Made by a program: the position numbers and the translations under genes. Below are positions 13,187 through 21,483 of a DNA stretch of 31,136 nt, piece by piece. The DNA is taken from IMG/VR virus record IMGVR_UViG_3300034403_000110, positions 1-31,136 of that record; one strand, given 5' to 3'. The notes under the pieces were generated by a model. That model ran no database searches. It was not told the DNA's origin and worked only from the letters and a program-made list of their open reading frames with translations. Position 1 is the stretch's first letter; each line of letters starts with the position of its first letter. The stretch comes from a virus.

Positions 13187-14734
13187 ATGTACGATAATGA
13201 AACTGTAGGTTCTGCTGAAGGACGCTATGTTCAATTAAAGACAGACAGAGAACCTTTTCTGTACAGGGGAAGAAGGAGTGCCGAGTTAACTTTGCCCTTC
13301 CTTCTCCCCGAAGATGGAGTTACAGGCAATACCCAGTTTCAGACACCGTACCAGAGTCTTGGGGCGAGGGGTGTTGTCCATTTAGCCAGTAAGCTATTAA
13401 TGGCTTTACTCCCTCCCAATGCTCCCTTTTTCCGTTTAACGGTTGATGACTTTGATGTCGAACAGTTGACAGGAGAGGATCAGAGAGGGCAACTTGAAGA
13501 AGGCTTGTCCTCCATTGAACGAGCAGTAATGACTCGCATTGAGACAGCAGCGGTCAGAGTTCCTTGTTTTGAGGCATTAAAGCAACTCATAGTAACTGGG
13601 AACTGTCTCATTAATGTAAATAAAAGTGACGGTTCAATTCGCATATTCAAGCTAGACTCTTATGTAGTCTCTAGAGATGGACTAGGAAATCTACTTGAAG
13701 TTGTAACTCATGAGAAAGTAAGTCCGATGCTACTTCCACTAGAAGTACAAGAGATCATTGCACAACGTGAGCAGGATAAGAATGAAGTAGAGAAGAACTT
13801 GAACCTCTATACTCACATTAAGTTAATTAACGGTAAATGGGAGTTATATCAAGAGGTGAAGGGGATCAAACTCCCTGACTCTTATAAACATTACCCGAAA
13901 GATAAACTTCCTTGGTTACCACTACGCTTCTCAGCGGCTAATGGTGAGGACTATGGTCGAGGTTTAGTTGAGATGTACATAGGTGACTTAAAGAGTGTGG
14001 AACTACTATCACAAGCTTTAGTTGAAGGCGCACAAGCTGCAGCACGAATCCTATTCTTAGTTAGACAGAACGGTCAGACAAGGGCAAAAGTAATTGAAGA
14101 AGCACCTAATGGTGCAGTAAGAGCAGGGAATAAAGATGATATCTCTGTACTCCAGATGGACAAACAGGCTGACTTTGGTTTTGTCAAACAAACCTTAGAT
14201 GATGTCTCCTATCGCTTATCCCATGCCTTCCTTCTTAATAGTGCCGTACAGCGCAATGCTGAACGTGTTACAGCAGAAGAGATTAGGTACATGGCTAATG
14301 AGTTAGAGGGGGCATTAGGAGGCGTGTATTCCGTCTTATCACAAGAGTTCCAGAGACCATTGGTAGAGTTATTATTAGCTAACCTAGAGAGTGAGGGCAA
14401 GATGCCCAAGCTTCCTAAGAATATGGTTAGACCTCAGATAACAACAGGAATTGAAGCTTTAGGTAGAGGGCAAGACTTGAATAAGTTAGCACTATTCCTA
14501 GAGAAATTAGCACCACTAGGTCAGGAAGTATTGGCAGCCAATTTGAACGTAGATGATTACATAGATCGTCTAGGAGCATCTATAGGCATAGACACCTCTG
14601 GCCTAATTAAGAGTGCAGAAGAAAAGCAAGCCGAGCAGGAAGCACAGCAACAACAGATGCAACAACAGCAAATGGCTGAAGTAATGAAAAGTGCAGCCCC
14701 TGCAATGGCTAAACAATTAGAAGGACAACCTTAA
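13187..14734 (+). CDS. Portal (head-tail connector) protein, T7 gp8-like
   Basis: This 515-residue protein forms the twelve-subunit ring at one capsid vertex through which DNA is packaged and ejected. It matches T7-type connectors in length and in segments such as the N-terminal RGRRSAELTLPFLLPEDG, the ARGVVHLASKLLMALLPPNAPFF stretch, the middle YGRGLVEMYIGDLKSVELLSQALVEGA, and ERVTAEEIRYMANELE. The C-terminus is Gln-rich (QQQQMQQQQM) and probably helical. AGAGGA precedes ATG 13187. It is followed after ten bases by the scaffold gene. Confidence 0.96.
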   Translation: MYDNETVGSAEGRYVQLKTDREPFLYRGRRSAELTLPFLLPEDGVTGNTQFQTPYQSLGARGVVHLASKLLMALLPPNAPFFRLTVDDFDVEQLTGEDQRGQLEEGLSSIERAVMTRIETAAVRVPCFEALKQLIVTGNCLINVNKSDGSIRIFKLDSYVVSRDGLGNLLEVVTHEKVSPMLLPLEVQEIIAQREQDKNEVEKNLNLYTHIKLINGKWELYQEVKGIKLPDSYKHYPKDKLPWLPLRFSAANGEDYGRGLVEMYIGDLKSVELLSQALVEGAQAAARILFLVRQNGQTRAKVIEEAPNGAVRAGNKDDISVLQMDKQADFGFVKQTLDDVSYRLSHAFLLNSAVQRNAERVTAEEIRYMANELEGALGGVYSVLSQEFQRPLVELLLANLESEGKMPKLPKNMVRPQITTGIEALGRGQDLNKLALFLEKLAPLGQEVLAANLNVDDYIDRLGASIGIDTSGLIKSAEEKQAEQEAQQQQMQQQQMAEVMKSAAPAMAKQLEGQP

Positions 14735-14744
14735 AAAGGACATT

Positions 14745-15515
14745 ATGGTAGATAGCACCCACGAAGAAGAATCGGTAGAAGGCAAAGACGATGAAGCTAT
14801 GGCAAAGATCGGTAGTCAACTGAGAGAGGATAATACCTCTCCGGAAGATAAACCCGAATGGTTGCCAGAGAAGTTCAAGTCTGCTGAAGACATGGCTAAG
14901 GCTTATAACGAATTGGAGAAGAAGTTCACCCAAGATCGTATGTCACCGAAAGAAGAAGTAGCTGTGGATAATGCTGAAGAATCACAACCAGAAGAAGTGC
15001 AAGAAACACTTGAAGAACTTGGTTTAGATTTCGATGCTATGTCACAGCGTTATGCTGAAAACAGCGATCAAATCACTGAGGAAGATTATGCCTCCCTAGA
15101 GGCTAAAGGTATCCCGAAAGAGATGGCAGACCAGTTTGTAGCAGGGCAGGAAGCGACAGCCCAATTGTTAGAGTATAAAGTTCATTCTTCCGTTGGTGGA
15201 ACTGAACAGTTTAACAAGTTGCAAGAGTGGGCAAGTACCTCTTTATCTCCAAAAGAGATTGAGATTTACAATAACGCCACCGAGTCAGGGGATACTGATA
15301 CATTAATCTCAGCCGTTAAAGGTCTTCAAGCACGTTTTGAGAACGAGTACGGTAGTTCAGGCCAACCTTTATCAGGCAAGACAGCAACGTCTGCCCCAGA
15401 CCGTTACAACTCTGTCTTTGAATTAAGACAGGCAATGAGTGATCCTAGATACAAGCAAGACACTGCGTATAGAACGCAGGTCGAACAGAAGTTATCTAGA
15501 AGTTCCATCCTCTAA
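14745..15515 (+). CDS. Capsid assembly scaffolding protein, T7 gp9-like
   Basis: This 256-residue, highly acidic protein lies between portal and capsid genes, the T7 gene 9 position. It guides procapsid assembly and leaves before DNA packaging. The N-terminal third is rich in Glu/Asp (STHEEESVEGKDDE). The segment DKPEWLPEKFKSAEDMAKAYNELEKKF is the recurring scaffold signature in T7-like phages. The C-terminus contains short helices (SVFELRQAMSDPRYKQD, YRTQVEQKLSRS) of the type that contact the capsid protein. The ribosome site AAAGGA lies upstream of ATG 14745. Confidence 0.94.
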   Translation: MVDSTHEEESVEGKDDEAMAKIGSQLREDNTSPEDKPEWLPEKFKSAEDMAKAYNELEKKFTQDRMSPKEEVAVDNAEESQPEEVQETLEELGLDFDAMSQRYAENSDQITEEDYASLEAKGIPKEMADQFVAGQEATAQLLEYKVHSSVGGTEQFNKLQEWASTSLSPKEIEIYNNATESGDTDTLISAVKGLQARFENEYGSSGQPLSGKTATSAPDRYNSVFELRQAMSDPRYKQDTAYRTQVEQKLSRSSIL

Positions 15516-15548
15516 GAACCCTACATTTGCAGGACAATTCTTACTCCA

Positions 15549-15591
15549 GACCCAATAGGGTCATCCCAAAATAATAGAAATACGACCCTAT
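15549..15591 (+). promoter_or_regulatory. Alternative hairpins in the capsid-gene leader
   Basis: GACCC (15549-15553) can pair with GGGTC (15558-15562). The same bases, as ATAGGGTC (15555-15562), can instead pair with GACCCTAT (15584-15591). The two structures exclude each other. They lie in the 159-base non-coding gap between scaffold and capsid genes. The regulatory meaning is not known. Confidence 0.4.
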
Positions 15592-15597
15592 CTGAGG

Positions 15598-15622
15598 ACA
15601 ATCGGAAAGCTATTAGTTAAGG
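15598..15622 (+). promoter_or_regulatory. Weak candidate phage promoter before the capsid gene
   Basis: Aligned to P2 without gaps, the core from CGG (15603) to AG (15616) matches in 11 of 14 positions (CGGAAAGCTATTAG against CGGACAGCTTTAAG), but the upstream GTTAA block is largely absent. Its place just before the capsid gene corresponds to the T7 phi-10 promoter. Transcription would start at G 15616, inside the first arm of the following inverted repeat. The match is suggestive only. Confidence 0.28.
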
Positions 15623-15658
15623 CGTTTCTACGCCACTTATATTTACTTTTAACTAATA
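15611..15658 (+). repeat. Inverted repeat and nested hairpin in the capsid-gene leader
   Basis: TATTAGTTAA (15611-15620) is the exact reverse complement of TTAACTAATA (15649-15658). Immediately inside the first arm is a second perfect hairpin, GGCGT-TTCT-ACGCC (15621-15634). The outer stem ends two bases before the AAGGA ribosome site (15661-15665) of the capsid gene. It could stabilise the mRNA, serve as a processing site or modulate capsid translation. Confidence 0.65.
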
Positions 15659-15674
15659 ACAAGGATTCCAAATA

Positions 15675-16751
15675 ATGGCATTTCCAACAAATCAATCGGT
15701 TACCTTTGCAGGTCAGCAGAACAATGCAAATGATAACCGTAAACTCTTTCTCGACATCTTTGCAGGGGAAGTATTAACCGAGTTCCACAACAAGAACATA
15801 ATGATGGACAAGCATCGTGTTCGTACCATTTCATCTGGTAAAAGTGCAAGCTTCCCAATGATTGGAACAGCAGGTGCTAAGTACCATACTCCGGGCGAAT
15901 TGATTCAAGCGGATCAGATCGCACATAGTGAGCGTAAAGTAACGGTTGATGATCTCTTGATCTCTCCTATCTTCATTCCGAACATCCAAGAAGCGATGCG
16001 TCATTATGAAGTACGTTCAACTTACTCTTCTGAGTGTGCTTACGCTCTAGCCGCTGTAGCTGATAGAAATATCCTGCGTACAGCATTGAAGTCAGCGTTT
16101 ATTACTAATGCTACACAAGCAGCCGCTGCAGGTTTAGTACCTGTTACTGGTGAGACATTTACAACTAATGTCGCATTAGGTGCAGCAGATGATGAAAATA
16201 AAGGTGACAAGATTGTTGCTTCAGTCTTCGCAGCAGTAGAACAGATGCAAACTAAGAACGTGACAGGCGAAATGGCTCTATTCTTACGCCCTGCTCAGTA
16301 CTACGCTCTGTTCAATACTACTGATACATCTAAATTGTTCTACATGAATAAGGATGTTGGTGGTGCAGGTTCATACGCTACTGCTCAGATTCCAATGATT
16401 GCAGGTGTTCCAGTTTACTTAACGAATAACCTTCCTTCTTCGGATCAGCAGCAGACTACCGTAGCTGGGGCGACAGTTAATAACCTTAGTGATGGTGATC
16501 CATCTCCACTAGCGGATACTGCCGTAGGTTCTGGTCGTGATGGAGCGTATGCAGGTGATTATAGTGATGTTGTAGGCTTGTTAATGAACAAGGATGCAGT
16601 TGCTACTGTGAAGCTAATGGACTTAGGTCTTGAGAGCGAGTACCAAATCGACCGTCAAGGTACATTGATGGTTGCTAAGTACGCTATGGGGCATAATATC
16701 TTGCGTCCGGCAGGTGCTATTGCTATTACGAAATTTGTAGCTGCAGGATAA
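15675..16751 (+). CDS. Major capsid protein, T7 gp10A-like
   Basis: This 358-residue HK97-fold head shell protein is close in length to T7 gp10A (345). It begins FPTNQSVTFAGQ and contains DIFAGEVLTEFHNKN, RTISSGKSASFP and the LIQADQI-HSERKVTVDDLLISPIFI stretch typical of T7-like capsid proteins. The C-terminal region YSDVVGLLMNKDAVATVKLMDLGLE also fits. AAGGA nine bases upstream supports ATG 15675. It is flanked by a structured leader and by a terminator, matching the isolated high-expression setting of T7 gene 10. I found no convincing frameshift signal for a longer minor form. Confidence 0.95.
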   Translation: MAFPTNQSVTFAGQQNNANDNRKLFLDIFAGEVLTEFHNKNIMMDKHRVRTISSGKSASFPMIGTAGAKYHTPGELIQADQIAHSERKVTVDDLLISPIFIPNIQEAMRHYEVRSTYSSECAYALAAVADRNILRTALKSAFITNATQAAAAGLVPVTGETFTTNVALGAADDENKGDKIVASVFAAVEQMQTKNVTGEMALFLRPAQYYALFNTTDTSKLFYMNKDVGGAGSYATAQIPMIAGVPVYLTNNLPSSDQQQTTVAGATVNNLSDGDPSPLADTAVGSGRDGAYAGDYSDVVGLLMNKDAVATVKLMDLGLESEYQIDRQGTLMVAKYAMGHNILRPAGAIAITKFVAAG

Positions 16752-16774
16752 CTGTAAATTAGCGTAAATAAACT

Positions 16775-16808
16775 AGAGGTTACCCTTAATTGGGTGACCT
16801 CTTTTTTT
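16775..16808 (+). terminator. Intrinsic terminator after the capsid gene (T-phi-like)
   Basis: An 11-base-pair stem (AGAGGTTACCC 16775-16785 with GGGTGACCTCT 16792-16802, one G-U pair) is followed by a run of T to 16808. It lies 24 bases after the capsid stop codon and directly before the ribosome site of the tail tube A gene. This is the same place as the late terminator of T7, which is leaky so that downstream tail genes are made at lower level. Confidence 0.9.
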
Positions 16809-16823
16809 CTTTTAGGAGTGAGA

Positions 16824-17399
16824 GTGAATCTAAATCCAACAACAGAACTAGAAGCAATAAATGAAATCCTTACTTCTATTGGAGAATCACCAGTTAGTAG
16901 TTTGAAGAGCGGTGTAGCAGATGCAGAAGCTGCAGCAAATACGCTACTTTCTATTTCCAGAAGAGTACAATCCTCTGGATGGTCTTTCAATACAGAAGTT
17001 AATCTGAAGCTTCAACCCACTATAAGTGGGGAAGTAATCCTCCCCTTAAATACCATGAGTGTAGATGAGGTCATCGGAAAGGGTAACTCTTTGGTTAACA
17101 GAGGGGGAAAACTTTACGATAGAGAGAAACACACCTTTATCTTAGAGAGGGAAGTCACTTGTAACTTAACTGTCCTGCTTACTTTCGATGAGTTACCAGA
17201 GTCAATTAGGTCGTACATAACCTTGAAGGCCGCTAGAGTCTTCCAAGATCGCACAATTGGTGCTTCCGATCTACATGGGTATCAGCGAGAAGATGAAGAG
17301 AGAGCGTGGCACGACTTTATAAGTGTGGAAATAGAAAATAGCGATTTTAACGTATTTAACAATAGTGGTATCAAGGCTAATATAGTTAGGAGGGTATAA
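16824..17399 (+). CDS. Tail tubular protein A, T7 gp11-like
   Basis: This 191-residue gatekeeper or adaptor protein forms a ring under the portal. It aligns with T7 gp11 at ELEAINEILTSIGESPVSSL, SRRVQSSGWSFNTE, LVNRGGKLYDR and DELPESIRSYITLKAARVFQDR. I chose GTG 16824 because AGGAG (16814-16818) lies five bases upstream and the protein then begins where T7 gp11 does. Upstream in-frame codons are just the terminator T-run. Stop and the next start overlap (TAATG). Confidence 0.94.
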   Translation: MNLNPTTELEAINEILTSIGESPVSSLKSGVADAEAAANTLLSISRRVQSSGWSFNTEVNLKLQPTISGEVILPLNTMSVDEVIGKGNSLVNRGGKLYDREKHTFILEREVTCNLTVLLTFDELPESIRSYITLKAARVFQDRTIGASDLHGYQREDEERAWHDFISVEIENSDFNVFNNSGIKANIVRRV

Positions 17400-20317
17400 T
17401 GGCTTTAATATCCTCTAGTATACCCAATCTAATTAATGGTGTTAGCCAACAACCAGATGAAGTACGACAACCATCTCAAGCTGAAGAACAACTTAATGGT
17501 TTCTCCTCTGTAGTTAAAGGATTAGTGAAGCGTCCTCCTTTTGAACGGTTAGGTTCAGTGGGCTTGCAAGACATAATCTCACACCCAGATAGCTTCCATA
17601 TATATGAGAGAGATGAGACAGAGAAGTACGTTGTCTCTGTGCGAGATAAGGAGATACTGGTACATGATTTTACTGGTCAAGCACTTACAGTAACATCAAG
17701 TGATCCAAGTGAAGCTACACAATATCTCACAGCCAAAGACCCTAAAAGCCTAGAGTTTAAAACTATAGCGGATCATACCTTTGTACTAAATACGGAGCGT
17801 AAGGTCAGGCTAAAGGCTATAGAAGGAAATGCTCCTACAGTAGTTTCCCACCAAGAGGAAGGGGTTACGATTTTTAAAGTCCTACCCTTGGGAGAAAAGA
17901 AAACTGCTTATAGAAAGAAGGTAGGGGAAGACTACACAACCGAGACGATCTCTCCTTATTACTCTTTTGGTATTAGACCCTTTCTTAGCCAGTCAAACTT
18001 CCATTATGTAACAATGGGAGCAGCTAACCGATCAGGGGCAGATGATTATCGTCCCGAAGTGAATGAGGTTAAACCTTGGCTTGTAGATTTAGACCCTACA
18101 GAAGAACTCCCCACACCATTTGAGTATGCCGCTTTTCTTGGAGCAGAGATAGAGAGGACTATTGGACTTGAAACTGTAGTGGAGGGGGATATAATACGGA
18201 TATATGGTTCTTGGGATGTGGACAGTTGTATCCGAGATCAATCAGCAGAAATAGAGTATTCACATCTCCACACATTCCCTGATGGGGAAACTGTTGAAAG
18301 GTATCGTGAAGTAATAGCGATTCCATCTCATGTCCCTCAGCAGGAGGGTTATTCCGAAGAAGGTAGCCCCTACTTTGAGAAACTATTATCTAATGTTATC
18401 CGTCTTGTCGATTTTGATGTAGATGAGGAGGATATTGTAACTAATGTTCTGGATGATGTTCAGAAAGAGGCAGTTGTCTTTATTAAGGCAGGTAACTATG
18501 GTGCTACTTATTCCATATACGTTAATGGTTCTCAGGTTGCCTCAACAACTAGGGGAACAACTGCTGTAAGTCAGATTCAAACACATAGTATTGCAAGCTC
18601 TTTAGCAAGTGCTGCTTCTTCTAGTCTAGGGGCTGCAAATTGGACAATTAATAATCACGGAAACCGAGTACATATTAAAAGGAAGGCAGATGCAGATGGT
18701 TCTTTCCCAGACTTTGACATTCGTGCAGAGGACTCGACAGGGAATAACTCTTCCATTGCTTTTAAAGGAACAATAACTGATTACTTAGATTTACCTGCGG
18801 TATGTACTGATGGGTACAATGTGAAAATTGAAGGTGATGCAGGTTCTGGGGAAGATGATTGGTATGTGACATTTGATGGCACCGATAACGTATGGCGAGA
18901 GTCTACTCAGGCAGGGCTTAATTATGAATTAGACCCCCGATCTATGCCTCATAAATTAGTAAGGGAAGCGGATGGGACGTTCACTTTTAGTCCCATTGAC
19001 TGGGGTTCTAGGTCAGCAGGAGACACTAACACCGCCCCAGACCCCTCTTTTGTAAACCAGACTATTAATGATATCTTCTTCTTTAAGGAGCGATTGGGCT
19101 TGCTTACTGGGGAGAGTATTGTTTTAAGCGAGGTTGGACAATATTATAACTTCTACCCCACTACGGTAAGGTCTTCTCTAGATACTAAGCCTTTAGATGT
19201 CTCTGTCCTTGATGAGCGGATTGCAGATTTGAAACACGCTGTGGTCTTCGATGAAAGTTTACTCGTATTTAGTAAGTACGCTCAGTTTGCCTTAGACAGC
19301 CAAGGCACGTTTACAGCCAAGTCTGTCAAGTCAAATGTCACCACTCGCTTTGAGTCCTCCACCATAGCCTCTCCTGTGGGAGCAGGTAAAAACGTCTTCT
19401 TCCCCACCTATGAAGGAGGGTGGAGCGGTATGTTAGAGTACTTCGTTGATTCGGAGTATAGGACTAAAGATGCCGCTAATATAACAGCGCATTGTCCCTT
19501 GTATATAGAAGGTGAGATAACTCAAATAATCGGATCATCTAATGAGGACATAATTATATGTCGAACAGATAGCACCCCGGATAAATTATACGTTTACTCA
19601 TACTTCTGGAAAGGGACTGACAAAGTTCAAAGTTCATGGTCAACATGGCAAACATCAGGGTCAATATGTGATATGACGTTCTTAAATAATGAGGTTGTTC
19701 TCATTGTTTTAAGGGAAGGTCAATACTATATTGAGGTTCTCAAATTAGGAGGGGTAGGTGACCCTACACTTAACGGTTTCCCTACCGAGATATTATTAGA
19801 CAGTCGATCCTTAATTAGACAAGAACCTTCAGCAGGATCCCTTGTAGACCCTCTAGATGATGTGGTTGGGGTAGGGAAGGATGGATCGGTTTATTATGGT
19901 GAAGCGGATATTATAGAAAGTATTAAAAAGCAAGATACTTACATTGGGACACCCTACGAGTTCTCATACGCCTTCTCTAAGCAGCAAGTCAAGAGGGAGG
20001 GTTCTACTACCCCTCTAAGGGATGGTAGATTGCAATTGCGTTCATTCGCTATTTCCTTTGCTGATACTGGGGCATTTGAAGTGGAAGTTACCCCTAAAGG
20101 GAGAACACCTTCTACCTACCCATACAGAGGGAGAGTCTTAGGGACGGATGGTAACAGAGTAGGTAGGACACAATTGGAATCAGGGGTATTTCGTGCGCCT
20201 ATTTTATCAAACGCTTTAACTGTAGATATTAAATTGAAGAATAACTCTCCCACACCGAATGCCTTCCAGAGTGTTGAATGGGAAGGTGTATATAACACAA
20301 GAGCAAAAAGGATTTAA
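17399..20317 (+). CDS. Tail tubular protein B (nozzle), T7 gp12-like
   Basis: This 972-residue nozzle protein is longer than T7 gp12 (794). It begins SSSIPNLINGVSQQPDEVRQPSQAEEQLN, a hallmark of the family, and contains SLEFKTIADHTFVLN, NDIFFFKERLGLLTGESIVLSE and FFPTYEGGWSGMLEYFVD, all recurring in T7-like nozzles. The extra length sits in the middle (about residues 330-520), where a Ser/Ala-rich and Gly/Asp-rich segment suggests an inserted beta domain. It forms the distal tail tube with gp11. ATG 17399 overlaps the preceding stop. Confidence 0.94.
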   Translation: MALISSSIPNLINGVSQQPDEVRQPSQAEEQLNGFSSVVKGLVKRPPFERLGSVGLQDIISHPDSFHIYERDETEKYVVSVRDKEILVHDFTGQALTVTSSDPSEATQYLTAKDPKSLEFKTIADHTFVLNTERKVRLKAIEGNAPTVVSHQEEGVTIFKVLPLGEKKTAYRKKVGEDYTTETISPYYSFGIRPFLSQSNFHYVTMGAANRSGADDYRPEVNEVKPWLVDLDPTEELPTPFEYAAFLGAEIERTIGLETVVEGDIIRIYGSWDVDSCIRDQSAEIEYSHLHTFPDGETVERYREVIAIPSHVPQQEGYSEEGSPYFEKLLSNVIRLVDFDVDEEDIVTNVLDDVQKEAVVFIKAGNYGATYSIYVNGSQVASTTRGTTAVSQIQTHSIASSLASAASSSLGAANWTINNHGNRVHIKRKADADGSFPDFDIRAEDSTGNNSSIAFKGTITDYLDLPAVCTDGYNVKIEGDAGSGEDDWYVTFDGTDNVWRESTQAGLNYELDPRSMPHKLVREADGTFTFSPIDWGSRSAGDTNTAPDPSFVNQTINDIFFFKERLGLLTGESIVLSEVGQYYNFYPTTVRSSLDTKPLDVSVLDERIADLKHAVVFDESLLVFSKYAQFALDSQGTFTAKSVKSNVTTRFESSTIASPVGAGKNVFFPTYEGGWSGMLEYFVDSEYRTKDAANITAHCPLYIEGEITQIIGSSNEDIIICRTDSTPDKLYVYSYFWKGTDKVQSSWSTWQTSGSICDMTFLNNEVVLIVLREGQYYIEVLKLGGVGDPTLNGFPTEILLDSRSLIRQEPSAGSLVDPLDDVVGVGKDGSVYYGEADIIESIKKQDTYIGTPYEFSYAFSKQQVKREGSTTPLRDGRLQLRSFAISFADTGAFEVEVTPKGRTPSTYPYRGRVLGTDGNRVGRTQLESGVFRAPILSNALTVDIKLKNNSPTPNAFQSVEWEGVYNTRAKRI

Positions 20318-20318
20318 C

Positions 20319-20783
20319 ATGGATAACACCAAGGACGCTTACTACCGAACTGCGAGGTTTAAAGATTGCCACATCTTAGCAAAGAAGATGCGAAAAGCAG
20401 ATGTTGTGGAAATTGATTTACTCGCAGGGTTTACTCCCAAACAAGCATTAGTTGAAAGCTTCCACGCCTCCCCTTTAGATAGACACTCAATTATATTGAA
20501 TGGGGAAGTGATCGGGATGTTTGGGGTATCAAATCACGGTGGAGCAAAGTGGGCAACTCCTTGGTTGTTAGCTTCAGATAAAATCACTCAGATACCTCTT
20601 ACTTTTTTACGGCACTCTAAGCACTATATCAATAGTCGAGAGTACCCATTACTTATGAACTATGTCCATGCAGAAAATACCCTTTCTATAGCGTGGTTAA
20701 AACACCTTGGCTTCTCTTTTATTAGACAAGTTACAGGGGCGAGAGGAAGGGGTTTATTTTACGAATTTGTGAGGATTAAATAA
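20319..20783 (+). CDS. GNAT-fold internal protein, T7 gp13-like
   Basis: This 154-residue protein lies at the T7 gene 13 position between nozzle and internal core protein genes. It resembles acetyltransferase (GNAT) folds: an N-terminal helix region, IILNGEVIGMFGVS, then NYVHAENTLSIAWLKHLGFSF, the usual place of the N-x-x-S-I-x-x-L-x-x-x-G-F motif. The acetyl-CoA binding loop is not clear, so it may be structural rather than enzymatic, as with T7 gp13, which is needed for virion assembly but not a core component. The start is ATG 20319 with AAGGA upstream, one base after the nozzle gene's stop codon. Confidence 0.82.
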   Translation: MDNTKDAYYRTARFKDCHILAKKMRKADVVEIDLLAGFTPKQALVESFHASPLDRHSIILNGEVIGMFGVSNHGGAKWATPWLLASDKITQIPLTFLRHSKHYINSREYPLLMNYVHAENTLSIAWLKHLGFSFIRQVTGARGRGLFYEFVRIK

Positions 20784-20784
20784 T

Positions 20785-21483
20785 ATGTGTCCAGTTACAT
20801 TAACAGGGTTAGCCATAGGGTCAGGTTTCTTCGGTGGAGCAGCTATGAGTGTGGGAGTGGGAGGTCTTGCTGTCGCTTCTACAGCCGGAATTGGAGGGGC
20901 AGCCGGAGCATCTATCGCCTTAGCTACCTCTGCGATGGCAACAGCGACTGCCCTATCATCAGCATTAAGTGTCGGAGGAACGCTCTTGTCGTTAGGGGCA
21001 GGAATACACTCTTCGATGTCGCAAGCGAAACAGCAGAAGCGACAGATCAGGGAGAAGTATCGACAGCAAGAACATAAGAATAAGTTAGCTAAAGATGCTC
21101 TCCTCCTCGATTATGAGACAGCGAATATTAAAAAGATGGAACTTAATAAGGTGGCTGCCGGAAAGCAGGAGGATATCCAACTAGCCACTGCTCAAGACAG
21201 AGCAACGGCAAGAGTATCAGCGGCAGAAGCCGGAGTTACAGGACTGTCCATAGATAGTTTATTAGACTCAGTAACCAGAGAGGGTCTATACGATGCCAAT
21301 ACGGTAAGCAGTAACCTAGCGATGCAGACGGCACAGGTAGATAGAAGCACTAGAACAAGTAAACTACGTTACTCTGGTCGTGCTGATACCTCTCGCTTCT
21401 ACATGGAAGATAATACAGGCAGTCTCCTTGGAGCATTAGGGGGTGCTTTAACAGATTCTAGCGGCTACGGAGCATTAGCATAA
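20785..21483 (+). CDS. Internal virion protein B, T7 gp14-like
   Basis: This 232-residue core protein is ejected first and, in T7, forms a pore in the outer membrane. The N-terminal 75 residues are Ala/Gly/Ser-rich and hydrophobic (GSGFFGGAAMSVGVGGLAVAS), followed by a basic helical linker (QAKQQKRQIREKYRQQ). An alanine-rich C-terminal part contains AEAGVTGLSIDSLLDSVTREG, a motif shared by podovirus internal proteins. GAGGA precedes ATG 20785. Its stop overlaps the next ATG (TAATG). Confidence 0.9.
   Translation: MCPVTLTGLAIGSGFFGGAAMSVGVGGLAVASTAGIGGAAGASIALATSAMATATALSSALSVGGTLLSLGAGIHSSMSQAKQQKRQIREKYRQQEHKNKLAKDALLLDYETANIKKMELNKVAAGKQEDIQLATAQDRATARVSAAEAGVTGLSIDSLLDSVTREGLYDANTVSSNLAMQTAQVDRSTRTSKLRYSGRADTSRFYMEDNTGSLLGALGGALTDSSGYGALA

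Noticed and set aside
12609-13187. Long minus-strand open frame with polyglycine
   Set aside because: It is the complement of the two polyproline genes, which have their own ribosome sites and fit the strand and order of the phage; the antisense frame has no start context.
15578-15600. T7-like promoter look-alike (AATACGAC...TATCTGAGGA) before the capsid gene
   Set aside because: About 16 of 23 bases agree with the T7 consensus, but this phage's own polymerase evidently uses a different element and the initiation region does not match. Kept only as a curiosity.
16720-16760. Possible frameshift site at the end of the capsid gene, as for T7 gp10B
   Set aside because: No heptamer of the X-XXY-YYZ type lies in the right frame near the stop.
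20787-21077. Arg/Ser-rich frame overlapping the gp14-like gene
   Set aside because: Out-of-frame shadow of a low-complexity Ala/Gly-rich coding region, without its own start signals.
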